Assembly (NCBI GenBank): GCA_902493795.1
Contig: CABUQZ010000026.1
Coordinates: forward strand, 1-19,793
Length of the DNA stretch: 19,793 bases
Direction: 5' to 3'
From: an uncultured Clostridium sp.
Lineage (GTDB): Bacteria > Bacillota_I > Bacilli_A > RF39 > UBA660
In this document: one piece after another, positions 13,833 through 19,793 of the stretch
Numbering within the stretch: the first letter of the stretch is position 1
How the letters are laid out: each line of letters begins with the position of its first letter
Translations under genes and position numbers: made by a program
The notes under the pieces: generated by a model
Databases searched by the model: none
What the model was told of the DNA's origin: nothing
Seen by the model: only the letters and a program-made list of their open reading frames with translations

Positions 13833-14810
13833 ATGAAGAAAGTATTAATAGCTACATTTTCTGTACTTTTATTATTAACAGGATGTAAGCAAGTACCAAA
13901 ATTAGAGAATGGAAAAGAAGCAGTTGTAACTTCAGATAAAGGTAAAATAGCAGTAGATGATTTATATGATGAGATGAAAAATCAATATGCTTTAAGTATT
14001 CTATTAGATATGATAGATACTAAAATACTAAATGAGAAATACGAAGATACAGATGAACAAAAAGAATACATAAAAGCTCAAAAAGATAATGATAAAGCAT
14101 ATTACGAAGTATTTTACAGTGGTTCTTATTCATCTTATGACACATATCTAAGAGATCGTTATCGTGTTAACAACGAAGAAGAACTTGAAGAAGTATTTAA
14201 ATTAAATTTCAAAAGAAGTAAAGCTGTAGAAGATTATGCAAAAACTTTAGTATCTGAAAGCGAAATAAAAGATTATTATGAAGATGATTATATCGCTGAA
14301 ATGGAAGCAAGTCACATTTTAATAACTGCTGAGTATGATGCTAATGCAACTGAAGAAGAAAAAGCAAAAGCTGAAAAAGAAGCAGAAAATAAAGCAAAAG
14401 AAATTATTAAAAAACTTGATAATGGAGAAAATTTTGCAGAACTTGCTAAACAATACTCAAAAGATGGAAGCGCTGAAAATGGTGGAGCAATAGGACAAAA
14501 ATTTGGACATGGAAAAATGGTTCCTGAATTTGAAAGTGCTGCATTAAAACTTAAAGTTGGAGAGTACACAAAAGAACCAGTTAAAACAAAATTTGGATAT
14601 CACATTATACTAAAAACTAAAGAATATGAAAAGAAACCATTAGAAGAAGCTAAAGAAGAAATAATCGAATCTCTTGCAGACGAAGAAATATCAAAAGATA
14701 GTAACATTTCTTATAAAGCATTAATCAAATTAAGAGAAGATAATAATGTTACTATAGAAGATACAGCACTAAAAGAACAATACGAAAACTATAAATATCA
14801 ATATGAATAA
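13833..14810 (+). CDS. prsA: PrsA-like peptidylprolyl isomerase lipoprotein (parvulin foldase)
   Basis: This foldase sits on the outer face of the cell membrane and helps secreted proteins fold. Residues 1-18 are a lipoprotein signal peptide with lipobox LLTGC, lipidated at C18. Residues ~30-155 form an N-terminal chaperone region (VTSDKGKIAVDDLYDEM). The parvulin PPIase domain spans ~159-264: ASHILI, a Lys/Glu/Ala insert, NFAELAKQYSKDGSAENGGAIG, and FGYHIILKTK. An acidic helical tail follows. ATG at 13833 (325 residues) is preferred over GTG at 13818, since AAAGGAG lies between them at the right distance. It is monocistronic and convergent with recX. Family members are essential or needed for secretion in other Bacillota. 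Confidence 0.95.
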   Translation: MKKVLIATFSVLLLLTGCKQVPKLENGKEAVVTSDKGKIAVDDLYDEMKNQYALSILLDMIDTKILNEKYEDTDEQKEYIKAQKDNDKAYYEVFYSGSYSSYDTYLRDRYRVNNEEELEEVFKLNFKRSKAVEDYAKTLVSESEIKDYYEDDYIAEMEASHILITAEYDANATEEEKAKAEKEAENKAKEIIKKLDNGENFAELAKQYSKDGSAENGGAIGQKFGHGKMVPEFESAALKLKVGEYTKEPVKTKFGYHIILKTKEYEKKPLEEAKEEIIESLADEEISKDSNISYKALIKLREDNNVTIEDTALKEQYENYKYQYE

Positions 14811-14836
14811 AAATATGACCAAAAGGTCATATTTTT
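14809..14836. terminator. Bidirectional intrinsic terminator between prsA and recX
   Basis: A perfect 12-bp stem (14809-14820 with 14825-14836; core ATATGACC/GGTCATAT) and an AAAA loop has T-rich and A-rich ends. It can terminate both convergent genes. It begins in the prsA stop codon. Confidence 0.85.
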
Positions 14837-14855
14837 TATTGGAAATATTTAATTA

Positions 14856-15602
14856 TTATTCAATATCTTTAAACCCCATACTATACATTTTTTGTCTAAC
14901 TTTAAATAAAAGTTCATCGCCAGAATACTTCTTTGATAATTTCTTATATATCTTTTGATATTCCTTATTATATAGTTCTTTATCATTTTTTATTTCTATA
15001 TTATTTAAAGAACTCATAATCACTTCTTTTCCATATCCTAACCCTGTTAAATAAGTAATTATTTTATTTTTTAACATATAGCTACTTTTATTTCGATTAG
15101 AATTAATTTGTTTTGCAATTATCTTATCAATTTTTTCTTTTTGTATTTCAAAACTAAAAGACTCTAAAGCTTTTGAGATATCTTCACCATTTATTTCATG
15201 TTCCTTAAGTTTCATCTTTATTTTATTTGGTCCATCATTACTTAAATGAACTTTATCATTAACATAAGCTTGAGCATATCTTAAATCATCAAGATACCTT
15301 TCTTTTTCAAGCATTAATATAACTTCATCAATATAAATATCATTAATATTTTTCTTAGTTAAATATTCTCTAATTTCTTTCTTTGATCTCATTTTTATAG
15401 AAATATATTTTATTGCAATATTATACGCTATATATTTTTCGTTTTCTTGAAGTATTACTTCTAATTCTTTTTCTGTTAATTCTTTTTTTATAAGTAATTG
15501 ATTTTTTAATATCAATTCTTCGTTAATATCAACATTATAATTATTATCAAAAAAAACTTGATACATTCCATTATTCTTTTTTTCGTATTTTAGTATTTTC
15601 AT
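14856..15602 (-). CDS. recX: Recombination regulator RecX
   Basis: RecX binds RecA and limits its filament and recombinase activity. The protein consists of repeated three-helix modules: AIKYISIKMRSKKEIREYL at ~48-70 is the classic module, with LEKERYLDDLRYAQAYVNDK next and GPNKIKMKLKEHEINGEDI following. At 248 residues it has the N-terminal beta region seen in Firmicute RecX and a C-terminal third module ending MYSMGFKDIE. ATG at 15602 (MKILKY) is chosen, with AGGTGA upstream of it; a further ATG at 15620 is less well placed. It is monocistronic and convergent with prsA. Confidence 0.93.
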   Translation of the reverse strand: MKILKYEKKNNGMYQVFFDNNYNVDINEELILKNQLLIKKELTEKELEVILQENEKYIAYNIAIKYISIKMRSKKEIREYLTKKNINDIYIDEVILMLEKERYLDDLRYAQAYVNDKVHLSNDGPNKIKMKLKEHEINGEDISKALESFSFEIQKEKIDKIIAKQINSNRNKSSYMLKNKIITYLTGLGYGKEVIMSSLNNIEIKNDKELYNKEYQKIYKKLSKKYSGDELLFKVRQKMYSMGFKDIE

Positions 15603-15619
15603 TATATCACCTAATATCA

Positions 15620-15958
15620 TTATAACTTTTTTTGAACAAAAGATTTAAAAATTTTTTCTAATCTCTTTGGACATCACATACTCCATTGATAAATACCCTC
15701 TATTCTTTATAGGCTTAAACTTCGATAGTCGCTATCGTACTCATTCATTTTATTACTTTTTTTAGCTTTATCCTTGATAACATAGCAATAACTCTTTATA
15801 CATATTAAATATCTTTATATATTTATCATTGCCATATACAGTTCTCACCCAACAAAATATATTACATATTAATACCTTTTAGCCAAAATTTGGATAAAGT
15901 CTAAAATAATGAACTTTTTACATTGTATCTCCTCAAGCAAACCAACTATATCAAACAT
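15620..15958 (-). pseudogene. Decayed reading frames in the recX-rpoZ gap (possible gene remnant)
   Basis: The 480-bp gap 15603-16082 has no intact gene. Minus-strand frames look coding-like in pieces. First, from the ATG at 15958, MFDIVGLLEEIQCKKFIILD and IQILAKRY precede a TAA. Then, in another frame, VRTVYGNDKYIKIFNMYKE appears. After a further frame change, KMNEYDSDYRSLSL, a stop, RIEGIYQWSM, a stop, CPKRLEKIFKSFVQKKL and a TAA at 15620-15622. Such pieces in order, separated by shifts and stops, suggest a degraded gene. No parent family is recognised. A structured RNA is the alternative, since a consensus promoter lies upstream and a hairpin CGATAG-CGA-CTATCG is present at 15723-15737. 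The call is tentative. Confidence 0.35.
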
Positions 15959-15973
15959 AAGTACGTATGTCAA
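15945..15973 (-). promoter_or_regulatory. Consensus-like sigma-A promoter in the recX-rpoZ gap
   Basis: On the minus strand TTGACA (15968-15973), 17 bp, and TATAGT (15945-15950) make a near-perfect promoter, predicted to start near 15938. It would transcribe the gene-free region toward recX. It could drive recX with a ~330-nt leader, an unrecognised RNA, or a decayed gene. Confidence 0.55.
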
Positions 15974-16063
15974 TTCTTTTTTTCAATTAATACATAGAAT
16001 TTTTTATCGAATAAAATACCCAATAAAATGCATTATATTATGAAATAAACTTTCCTATACAAC

Positions 16064-16084
16064 AAAAAAAGCACATATGTGCTT
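16064..16084 (-). terminator. Intrinsic terminator of rpoZ
   Basis: The palindrome AAGCACATATGTGCTT (16069-16084) folds into a 6-bp stem with an ATAT loop, followed by seven U on the minus strand, and overlaps the stop codon at 16083-16085. Confidence 0.75.
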
Positions 16085-16289
16085 ACTCTTTAACTTCTTT
16101 GACTTTAATATATCCTTCTGCAACCTCTTCCAAAGCTCTTCCAATATTCTTCTTTGAAACATACTTGTTTACAGGCATTTGCAAATGATCTGTTGAAGTT
16201 ATTTCTTTACTACGTCTTGCAGCTATATGTACCAATTCATATTTTGAATCAACAATGTTTAATAGTTTATCAATTGATGGATAAATCAT
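16083..16289 (-). CDS. rpoZ: DNA-directed RNA polymerase omega subunit
   Basis: Omega is the small subunit that helps assemble and stabilise RNA polymerase. The opening MIYPSIDKLLNIVDSKYELV and AARRSKEI are the family signature, followed by the NIGRALEEVAEGYIKV helix. At 68 residues it is the normal size for Bacillota. AGGAAGGTG lies upstream of the ATG. The usual neighbour gmk is not present, so the gene stands alone here, with its own terminator. Confidence 0.93.
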   Translation of the reverse strand: MIYPSIDKLLNIVDSKYELVHIAARRSKEITSTDHLQMPVNKYVSKKNIGRALEEVAEGYIKVKEVKE

Positions 16290-16349
16290 TGTATCACCTT
16301 CCTATTTTAAGAATATATTATTAGACACATTATTTCAATAGTTTATACA

Positions 16350-16369
16350 AAACTTTACAGTAATGTAAA
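16350..16369 (-). terminator. Weak intrinsic terminator of the glycosidase operon
   Basis: A 6-bp stem (TTTACA 16354-16359, TGTAAA 16364-16369) with a GTAA loop is followed by GTTTTG on the minus strand, 8 bp beyond the stop at 16377. It is short and could be leaky toward rpoZ. Confidence 0.4.
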
Positions 16370-16376
16370 AGTAAAA

Positions 16377-17645
16377 TTATTTTACAACAATCCAAGCATT
16401 TGGAACTGGTCTTGTTTTAGCTTGAAAATTACCATTTCTTGGATTAGTTATTATCTGTCCATTAAGTTCCATAGCTGTTGATGTTCCTCCATCAAGGTTT
16501 GCGGCATTTACAGCACCATAATCTAGTAACAATTCAGTTACTTGAACTAAGTCAGCACCAGGACTTCCAACTTGTCTTCCATCTATTGCAAGTAATAAAA
16601 CAATTCCATCTTCTCTTTGAGCAATAGCACTTCTTGGAGCAGTTCCCCATCCGCCATTTCCTCTTATAAATGATGGCTTACCATTTACTATTAAGAAAGG
16701 TCCAAAATCAACAGCATCACGAATACCAGCATCTAATGCTTCTTGAGCAGACATCCTAGCTAATATTAGTTTATTATCTTTTGTAAATCCTATGATACCA
16801 CCATTCATACCAATTCTTTTAAAATTAGCAACTAACTTACCATCTGATATTACAGGACCATGTGGAACTCCTCCAGCAGAATTCCAATCTGGATCATAAA
16901 ACCCTCCAGCATTTATTGCAAGACTTGCATTATATCTACTAGCAATTTCAGTAATAAATTGTCCATATGATCCACCTAAAGAAGTACCAATTCCTTTAGA
17001 AACCCCTAATTTAACTTTCGAAGGATCATAAATAACAGCCATCTTTCCTTTAAATCCGTCTCTATCAATATCAATTATCTTATAAACATCATTACCTTCA
17101 TCTTTAGTTAATATTTGTTTTTCAAATTCATTTTTATAAGTAGTTTGATTAAAATTTGGTTGTGAAAAATTAATTAAATCAGGATTTGAATCTTCTCCAC
17201 TTTCAACAACTCTATTATTTGCAAGAACTAAATTAACATCATAATCATCATAAAACCATGTTGCAAAATATTGGTGATTCATTGTAGTCATTGCAGTAGT
17301 TATTAACCAGTCTTTAAATCCAGTACCTGGTAAATATAAAAGTCCTAATACAGTATAACCACCAACTACCCAACAAAATGCAAATAACCCTAAAACTATT
17401 TTTAATGGTAACTTCATTTTAAGTTTTTGTGAATCTTTTCCAGTTTTAAGAAAATAAATTCCACAAACAAGTAAAAGAAATGATAATACAGCAACAAAAA
17501 GAACCGGCAAAGCAAGTGGTTCAGAAATCAATCCATCACTATAAATTGAAACTACATACAAACAAGAAAAAAGTGGAAACAAGAATATTCCCAGTCCTAC
17601 AAATATTTTTCCAAGTTTTTTCTTAGGTAAAAGATCATTTTTCAT
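16377..17645 (-). CDS. Membrane-linked phosphodiester glycosidase (NAGPA-domain) protein
   Basis: Residues 1-105 carry three membrane helices (~11-34, 43-66, 81-104). Residues ~200-422 are a NAGPA-type phosphodiester glycosidase domain, the family of mammalian uncovering enzyme and bacterial exopolysaccharide-linked proteins. Signatures are SLAINAGGFYDPDWNSAGG around 241-259, GPFLIVNGKPS, GWGTAPRSAIAQREDG, LLLAIDGRQVGSPGADL, and the terminal NLDGGTSTAMELNG with LDGGTST at 384-390. The topology puts the domain outside the cell. Bacterial members probably cleave glycan phosphodiesters on the surface; the substrate is unknown. AGGAGG precedes the ATG. It follows a single-pass coiled-coil gene by 12 bp, so the two are co-transcribed. 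Confidence 0.88.
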   Translation of the reverse strand: MKNDLLPKKKLGKIFVGLGIFLFPLFSCLYVVSIYSDGLISEPLALPVLFVAVLSFLLLVCGIYFLKTGKDSQKLKMKLPLKIVLGLFAFCWVVGGYTVLGLLYLPGTGFKDWLITTAMTTMNHQYFATWFYDDYDVNLVLANNRVVESGEDSNPDLINFSQPNFNQTTYKNEFEKQILTKDEGNDVYKIIDIDRDGFKGKMAVIYDPSKVKLGVSKGIGTSLGGSYGQFITEIASRYNASLAINAGGFYDPDWNSAGGVPHGPVISDGKLVANFKRIGMNGGIIGFTKDNKLILARMSAQEALDAGIRDAVDFGPFLIVNGKPSFIRGNGGWGTAPRSAIAQREDGIVLLLAIDGRQVGSPGADLVQVTELLLDYGAVNAANLDGGTSTAMELNGQIITNPRNGNFQAKTRPVPNAWIVVK

Positions 17646-17657
17646 TATTATAGCCTC

Positions 17658-18269
17658 CTAATCTGCATTCATTCCTAAAAATGTACCATCACCATTTAAA
17701 TCAACATATGATGTAAAATCTTTTGAAATATACTTATCTAATTTTTTATATTTTGTTGAAGCAAGCAAACTATTATTTTCTTTTTCTGCCCACTTATTAA
17801 ATTCGTCAATTTTTGAGTTAAAAAACTCTATATCACCAATAAATGAATTAATTGTTTTTTCCATATTAATATAATAAGCACTACATTTTTCATTTGCTTC
17901 TAAAACACTATAATTTTTAGAACATTTTTCTGAAAGATAAGAAGAAACATCATTTACTTCCTTAACATAAGTCTCATACGTTGTAATCTCATCTATTATT
18001 TTCTTATACCCAGCTGGCATATCAGTATAGAAAACAACATAATTTGAAATATCTTTATTTAAACTGTTTCTATAACTAGAAAGTGCTTTTTCTTTTTCAA
18101 AAAAAGTATCATAAACATTACCAATTTCATCAGCAATCTTAGAATCCTCTTCAATTGCTTTCTTTTTATCTTCTTTTACTGTAGCGGAAACAACTGTAAA
18201 CAATACTCCACTTATTATAAAAGAAAGACCTAACAAAAAGCTAAATAACTTTATATATTGTTGTTTCAT
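17658..18269 (-). CDS. Membrane-anchored coiled-coil protein, unknown function
   Basis: The 203-residue product starts with one membrane helix (residues ~6-28, FSFLLGLSFIISGVLFTVVS). A long, helical, Lys/Glu/Asn-rich extracytoplasmic region follows, with two Cys separated by eight residues (EKCSKNYSVLEANEKC) that may form a disulfide, and a C-terminal YVDLNGDGTFLGMNAD with a DLNGDG calcium-loop-like motif. ATG at 18269 is chosen over GTG at 18278, because TAGGTG overlaps the GTG and lies 6 nt from this ATG. It is the first gene of a two-gene operon with the glycosidase, so it may act as its accessory protein. No family is recognised. Confidence 0.75.
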   Translation of the reverse strand: MKQQYIKLFSFLLGLSFIISGVLFTVVSATVKEDKKKAIEEDSKIADEIGNVYDTFFEKEKALSSYRNSLNKDISNYVVFYTDMPAGYKKIIDEITTYETYVKEVNDVSSYLSEKCSKNYSVLEANEKCSAYYINMEKTINSFIGDIEFFNSKIDEFNKWAEKENNSLLASTKYKKLDKYISKDFTSYVDLNGDGTFLGMNAD

Positions 18270-18290
18270 CGCAATCACCTACTATAAATT

Positions 18291-18319
18291 AATATATCAT
18301 TTTTTATGCAATATTACAA
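18291..18319 (-). promoter_or_regulatory. Sigma-A promoter of the coiled-coil/glycosidase operon
   Basis: On the minus strand TTGTAA (18314-18319), 17 bp, TATATT (18291-18296), with TGA before the -10 as an extended element. It lies about 22 bp before the ATG. Confidence 0.6.
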
Positions 18320-18449
18320 ATAATTATAACGATTTTTTTAAGAAAAATTATACAATATTAATATAGTATTCATATATCTCTTACAAGAAGACAAAAATAT
18401 CTAAAAAATAATATTAAAATTCTTTATTATAATTCATTATAATTAAACA

Positions 18450-19037
18450 TTATTCTTTAGTAAAGAATGATAATACTCTAACAAACTTATATAATATTGT
18501 ATTACTATTATTTATTGCAAAACTTTTACCCATTGCTTTTCCACCAATAGTAAGTGATGCAATAATTGCTGTAACAATAAGTGTAACAAATAATAAATTT
18601 ATATTAAATTTTTGAGAAATGATAATTGCAATGCTAGCACCAGTAGAACCACTAATTATTCCACAAATATCACCAATAACATCATTACAAAAACTCGAAA
18701 CTTTAGCAGCATTTTTTATTAGTTTTACTCCAAGTTTTGCTCCTTTTACCCTTTTTGTAGCCATAGAATTAAATGTTCTAATATCAGCAACTGTTACAGA
18801 TAATCCTATGATATCAAATAAAATACCTAATCCAATAAATGAAAAAACCAAAATAAGGCTTAGTGCAATATGTGCATTAGGTATTACAGTTTCTCCTATA
18901 AAAGAAAAAAACAATGAAATAAAAAAAGATACTGTCGAAATAATTAAAACCCATTTTTTATCAACTTTCTTTTTTGTCCCAACAGGTTTTTTATTTACTT
19001 TTTTAGAATACTTCTCTTTATAATCTTTTTTTTTCAT
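18450..19037 (-). CDS. oapA: Four-helix membrane protein, OapA-like (OLE RNA-associated protein)
   Basis: OapA anchors the OLE noncoding RNA to the cell membrane in Bacillota where it has been studied. This 195-residue protein has a very basic N-terminus (residues 1-28, about half Lys, fit for RNA contact) and four membrane helices at ~29-52, 57-78, 123-143 and 146-165. A cytosolic loop between helices 2 and 3 (VADIRTFNSMATKRVKGAKLG, KNAAKVSSFCNDVIGDI) resembles the loop of DUF21/CNNM-type magnesium transport proteins. Length and topology match the ~21-kDa OapA. It starts 14 nt after a U tract that ends the upstream structured RNA. AGAGGG is the SD, with a short spacing of 3-4 nt. Context is the main support; without a profile search the name is provisional. 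Confidence 0.68.
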   Translation of the reverse strand: MKKKDYKEKYSKKVNKKPVGTKKKVDKKWVLIISTVSFFISLFFSFIGETVIPNAHIALSLILVFSFIGLGILFDIIGLSVTVADIRTFNSMATKRVKGAKLGVKLIKNAAKVSSFCNDVIGDICGIISGSTGASIAIIISQKFNINLLFVTLIVTAIIASLTIGGKAMGKSFAINNSNTILYKFVRVLSFFTKE

Positions 19038-19049
19038 ATACCCTCTAAA

Positions 19050-19622
19050 ATAAAAAAAATACGAAATGGCATTGATATAGTAAACCTTGTGCCTTTAGGT
19101 CAAGTTGGATTTCCCTTAATTTCACTTAATCGTTACCAATTAAGTAGTTTCCTATTAAGAAATTAAATAGCATGTTTCCAATACTATTACTTGATAGCCA
19201 CTTAGTGCACACTACAATCCTATATCAATCTACATTCTAGGAGTTTTCCTCGAGCAATAGAAATATTACTAGTGTTTTTTTGCAACAATAGTTTCAAGGA
19301 GCGATACTATACTAAAAGATGTACACCTTTCAAGCAAGCTGTCTCTATCCCCTATTACCACTCAAACCAGGCTACTCTACCCATAACTTTAGCCACAAGG
19401 TAGGTTCACGCCTAAGTCGTAATAAATTACAAGTTTAGGTCTCCACGAGAAAATGGGCCGGTTGCCGTATGCCGTTACGATCGTCCATAACCTCTTCAAA
19501 TCCAGCACTCACCCTAAACTGGGCGTATAAAGCAAGCACAAGACGTTTCATAGATATGCCTTTTAACGATATTTTACCCTCGTCTTCGTAATACTATATT
19601 GACTAGAATAATGCGCCATTTC
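19050..19622 (-). ncRNA. ole: Large structured noncoding RNA, probably OLE RNA
   Basis: The stretch is less AT-rich than its surroundings, has no long frame, and follows a consensus promoter. It folds end to end. The 5' end AAATGGC (plus-strand 19615-19621) pairs with 3' GCCATTT (19064-19070), and 5' ATATAGTA (19592-19599) with 3' TACTATAT (19075-19082). Internal helices include AAGACG/CGTCTT (19540-19545, 19581-19586), a two-part CCTAA..GTAAT/ATTAC..TTAGG hairpin (19411-19439), and ACTTAAT/ATTAAGT capped by a GUAA tetraloop (19124-19145). The ~570-nt size, several GNRA loops, and the adjacent gene for a four-helix protein match OLE RNA and OapA. OLE RNA binds the membrane through OapA and aids tolerance of cold, alcohol or magnesium stress in Bacillus halodurans. 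RNase P and tmRNA hallmarks are absent. ROOL RNA is the main alternative by size. Confidence 0.68.
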
Positions 19623-19628
19623 TGCTAC

Positions 19629-19657
19629 ATTATAACACAAAACGTTTTATATTTCAA
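19629..19657 (-). promoter_or_regulatory. Near-consensus sigma-A promoter of the large noncoding RNA
   Basis: On the minus strand TTGAAA (19652-19657), 17 bp, and a perfect TATAAT (19629-19634). The predicted start, ~7 nt downstream near 19621-19622, falls exactly on the first base of the closing helix, so promoter and RNA end agree. Confidence 0.85.
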
Positions 19658-19693
19658 CTTTAATAGCAAAAGTTTATTACTTAAACACTTAAA

Positions 19694-19728
19694 TGCAACT
19701 TCATAAACATAAAAATATAAAAGTTGCA
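19694..19728. repeat. Perfect 8-bp inverted repeat upstream of the RNA promoter
   Basis: TGCAACTT (19694-19701) and AAGTTGCA (19721-19728) are separated by 19 nt. It could be a weak terminator of an upstream minus-strand gene outside the window, or an operator. Beyond it, 19729-19793 holds no gene; AGGTG and an ATG near the right edge (around 19784) could open a plus-strand gene, but too little is visible. Confidence 0.35.
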
Positions 19729-19793
19729 ATTAGTCTTTTAATAATGTTTAATAACTATTAATCAATTGTTTTCTTGTAGGTGTATGAAAGGAA

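Noticed and set aside
14312..14569. 85-codon minus-strand frame inside prsA
   Set aside because: It is antisense to the parvulin domain, has no SD and has a Ser/Pro/Phe-rich composition typical of complementary-strand artefacts.
15620..15958. tmRNA tag-like small frame (MNEYDSDYRSLSL) in the recX-rpoZ gap
   Set aside because: It lacks the usual terminal Ala-Leu-Ala-Ala and no tRNA-like domain flanks it; debris from a decayed gene fits better.
18619..19023. 134-codon plus-strand frame opposite the OapA-like gene
   Set aside because: It is a shadow of the membrane protein gene on the other strand; it has no SD or promoter.
19050..19622. RNase P RNA or tmRNA
   Set aside because: The conserved RNase P GAGGAAAGTCC-type segment is absent, as are the tmRNA tRNA-like ends and an Ala-Ala-ending tag frame.
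1..19793. tRNA genes, rRNA genes, T-box or classic riboswitches
   Set aside because: No cloverleaf with a GTTCRANNC T-arm, no rRNA core sequence, and no T-box GGTGG or known riboswitch core was seen on either strand.

Overview
The window reads as a chromosome segment of a very AT-rich Bacillota (Firmicutes), probably an uncultured host-associated member of the Bacilli/Erysipelotrichia-like groups. The evidence is extreme AT bias, strong AGGAGG-type ribosome binding sites, near-consensus sigma-A promoters, a SufCDSUB iron-sulfur operon, a PrsA-type lipoprotein, short omega, SSB and RecX proteins, and WXG100-like secretion substrates. This taxonomic placement is inference; there is no rRNA marker here. 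Nearly all stops are TAA, a few are TAG, and Trp is encoded by TGG.

Layout: (1) Positions 1-119 hold the edge of an IS3-type insertion sequence that runs off the left side. (2) Positions 204-2696 hold a pyrimidine-nucleoside phosphorylase (minus) and a divergent radical SAM/SPASM enzyme (plus). (3) Positions 2746-5420 hold a compact four-gene minus-strand operon from one promoter: a tail-anchored acidic protein, two WXG100-like 104-residue proteins, and a coiled-coil protein ending in ten near-identical 18-residue repeats. It is convergent with the radical SAM gene. (4) Positions 5460-6248 hold an XRE-type regulator and a short SSB. (5) Positions 6411-10857 hold sufC-sufD-sufS-sufU-sufB. (6) Positions 11019-15602 hold a HIT hydrolase, a membrane-anchored protein of unknown function, an unrecognised 278-residue protein, a 26-residue YjcZ-like membrane peptide, a PrsA foldase and RecX. 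(7) Positions 15603-16082 hold no intact gene; decayed reading frames are visible. (8) Positions 16083-18269 hold rpoZ, then an operon of a single-pass coiled-coil protein and a membrane-linked phosphodiester glycosidase. (9) Positions 18450-19657 hold a large structured RNA of about 570 nt with its own consensus promoter, directly upstream of a four-helix membrane protein gene. I read this pair as OLE RNA and its partner OapA.

How the parts work together: the Suf operon assembles Fe-S clusters, needed among others by the radical SAM enzyme. The four-gene operon looks like type VII secretion cargo without its ATPase, and the adjacent SPASM enzyme could modify the Tyr/Cys repeat tail; that link is inference from position and sequence. 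OLE RNA and OapA form a membrane ribonucleoprotein in the organisms where they have been studied.

The most interesting items are the OLE-like RNA/OapA pair, the repeat protein/WXG100/radical SAM neighbourhood, and the tiny membrane peptide gene.
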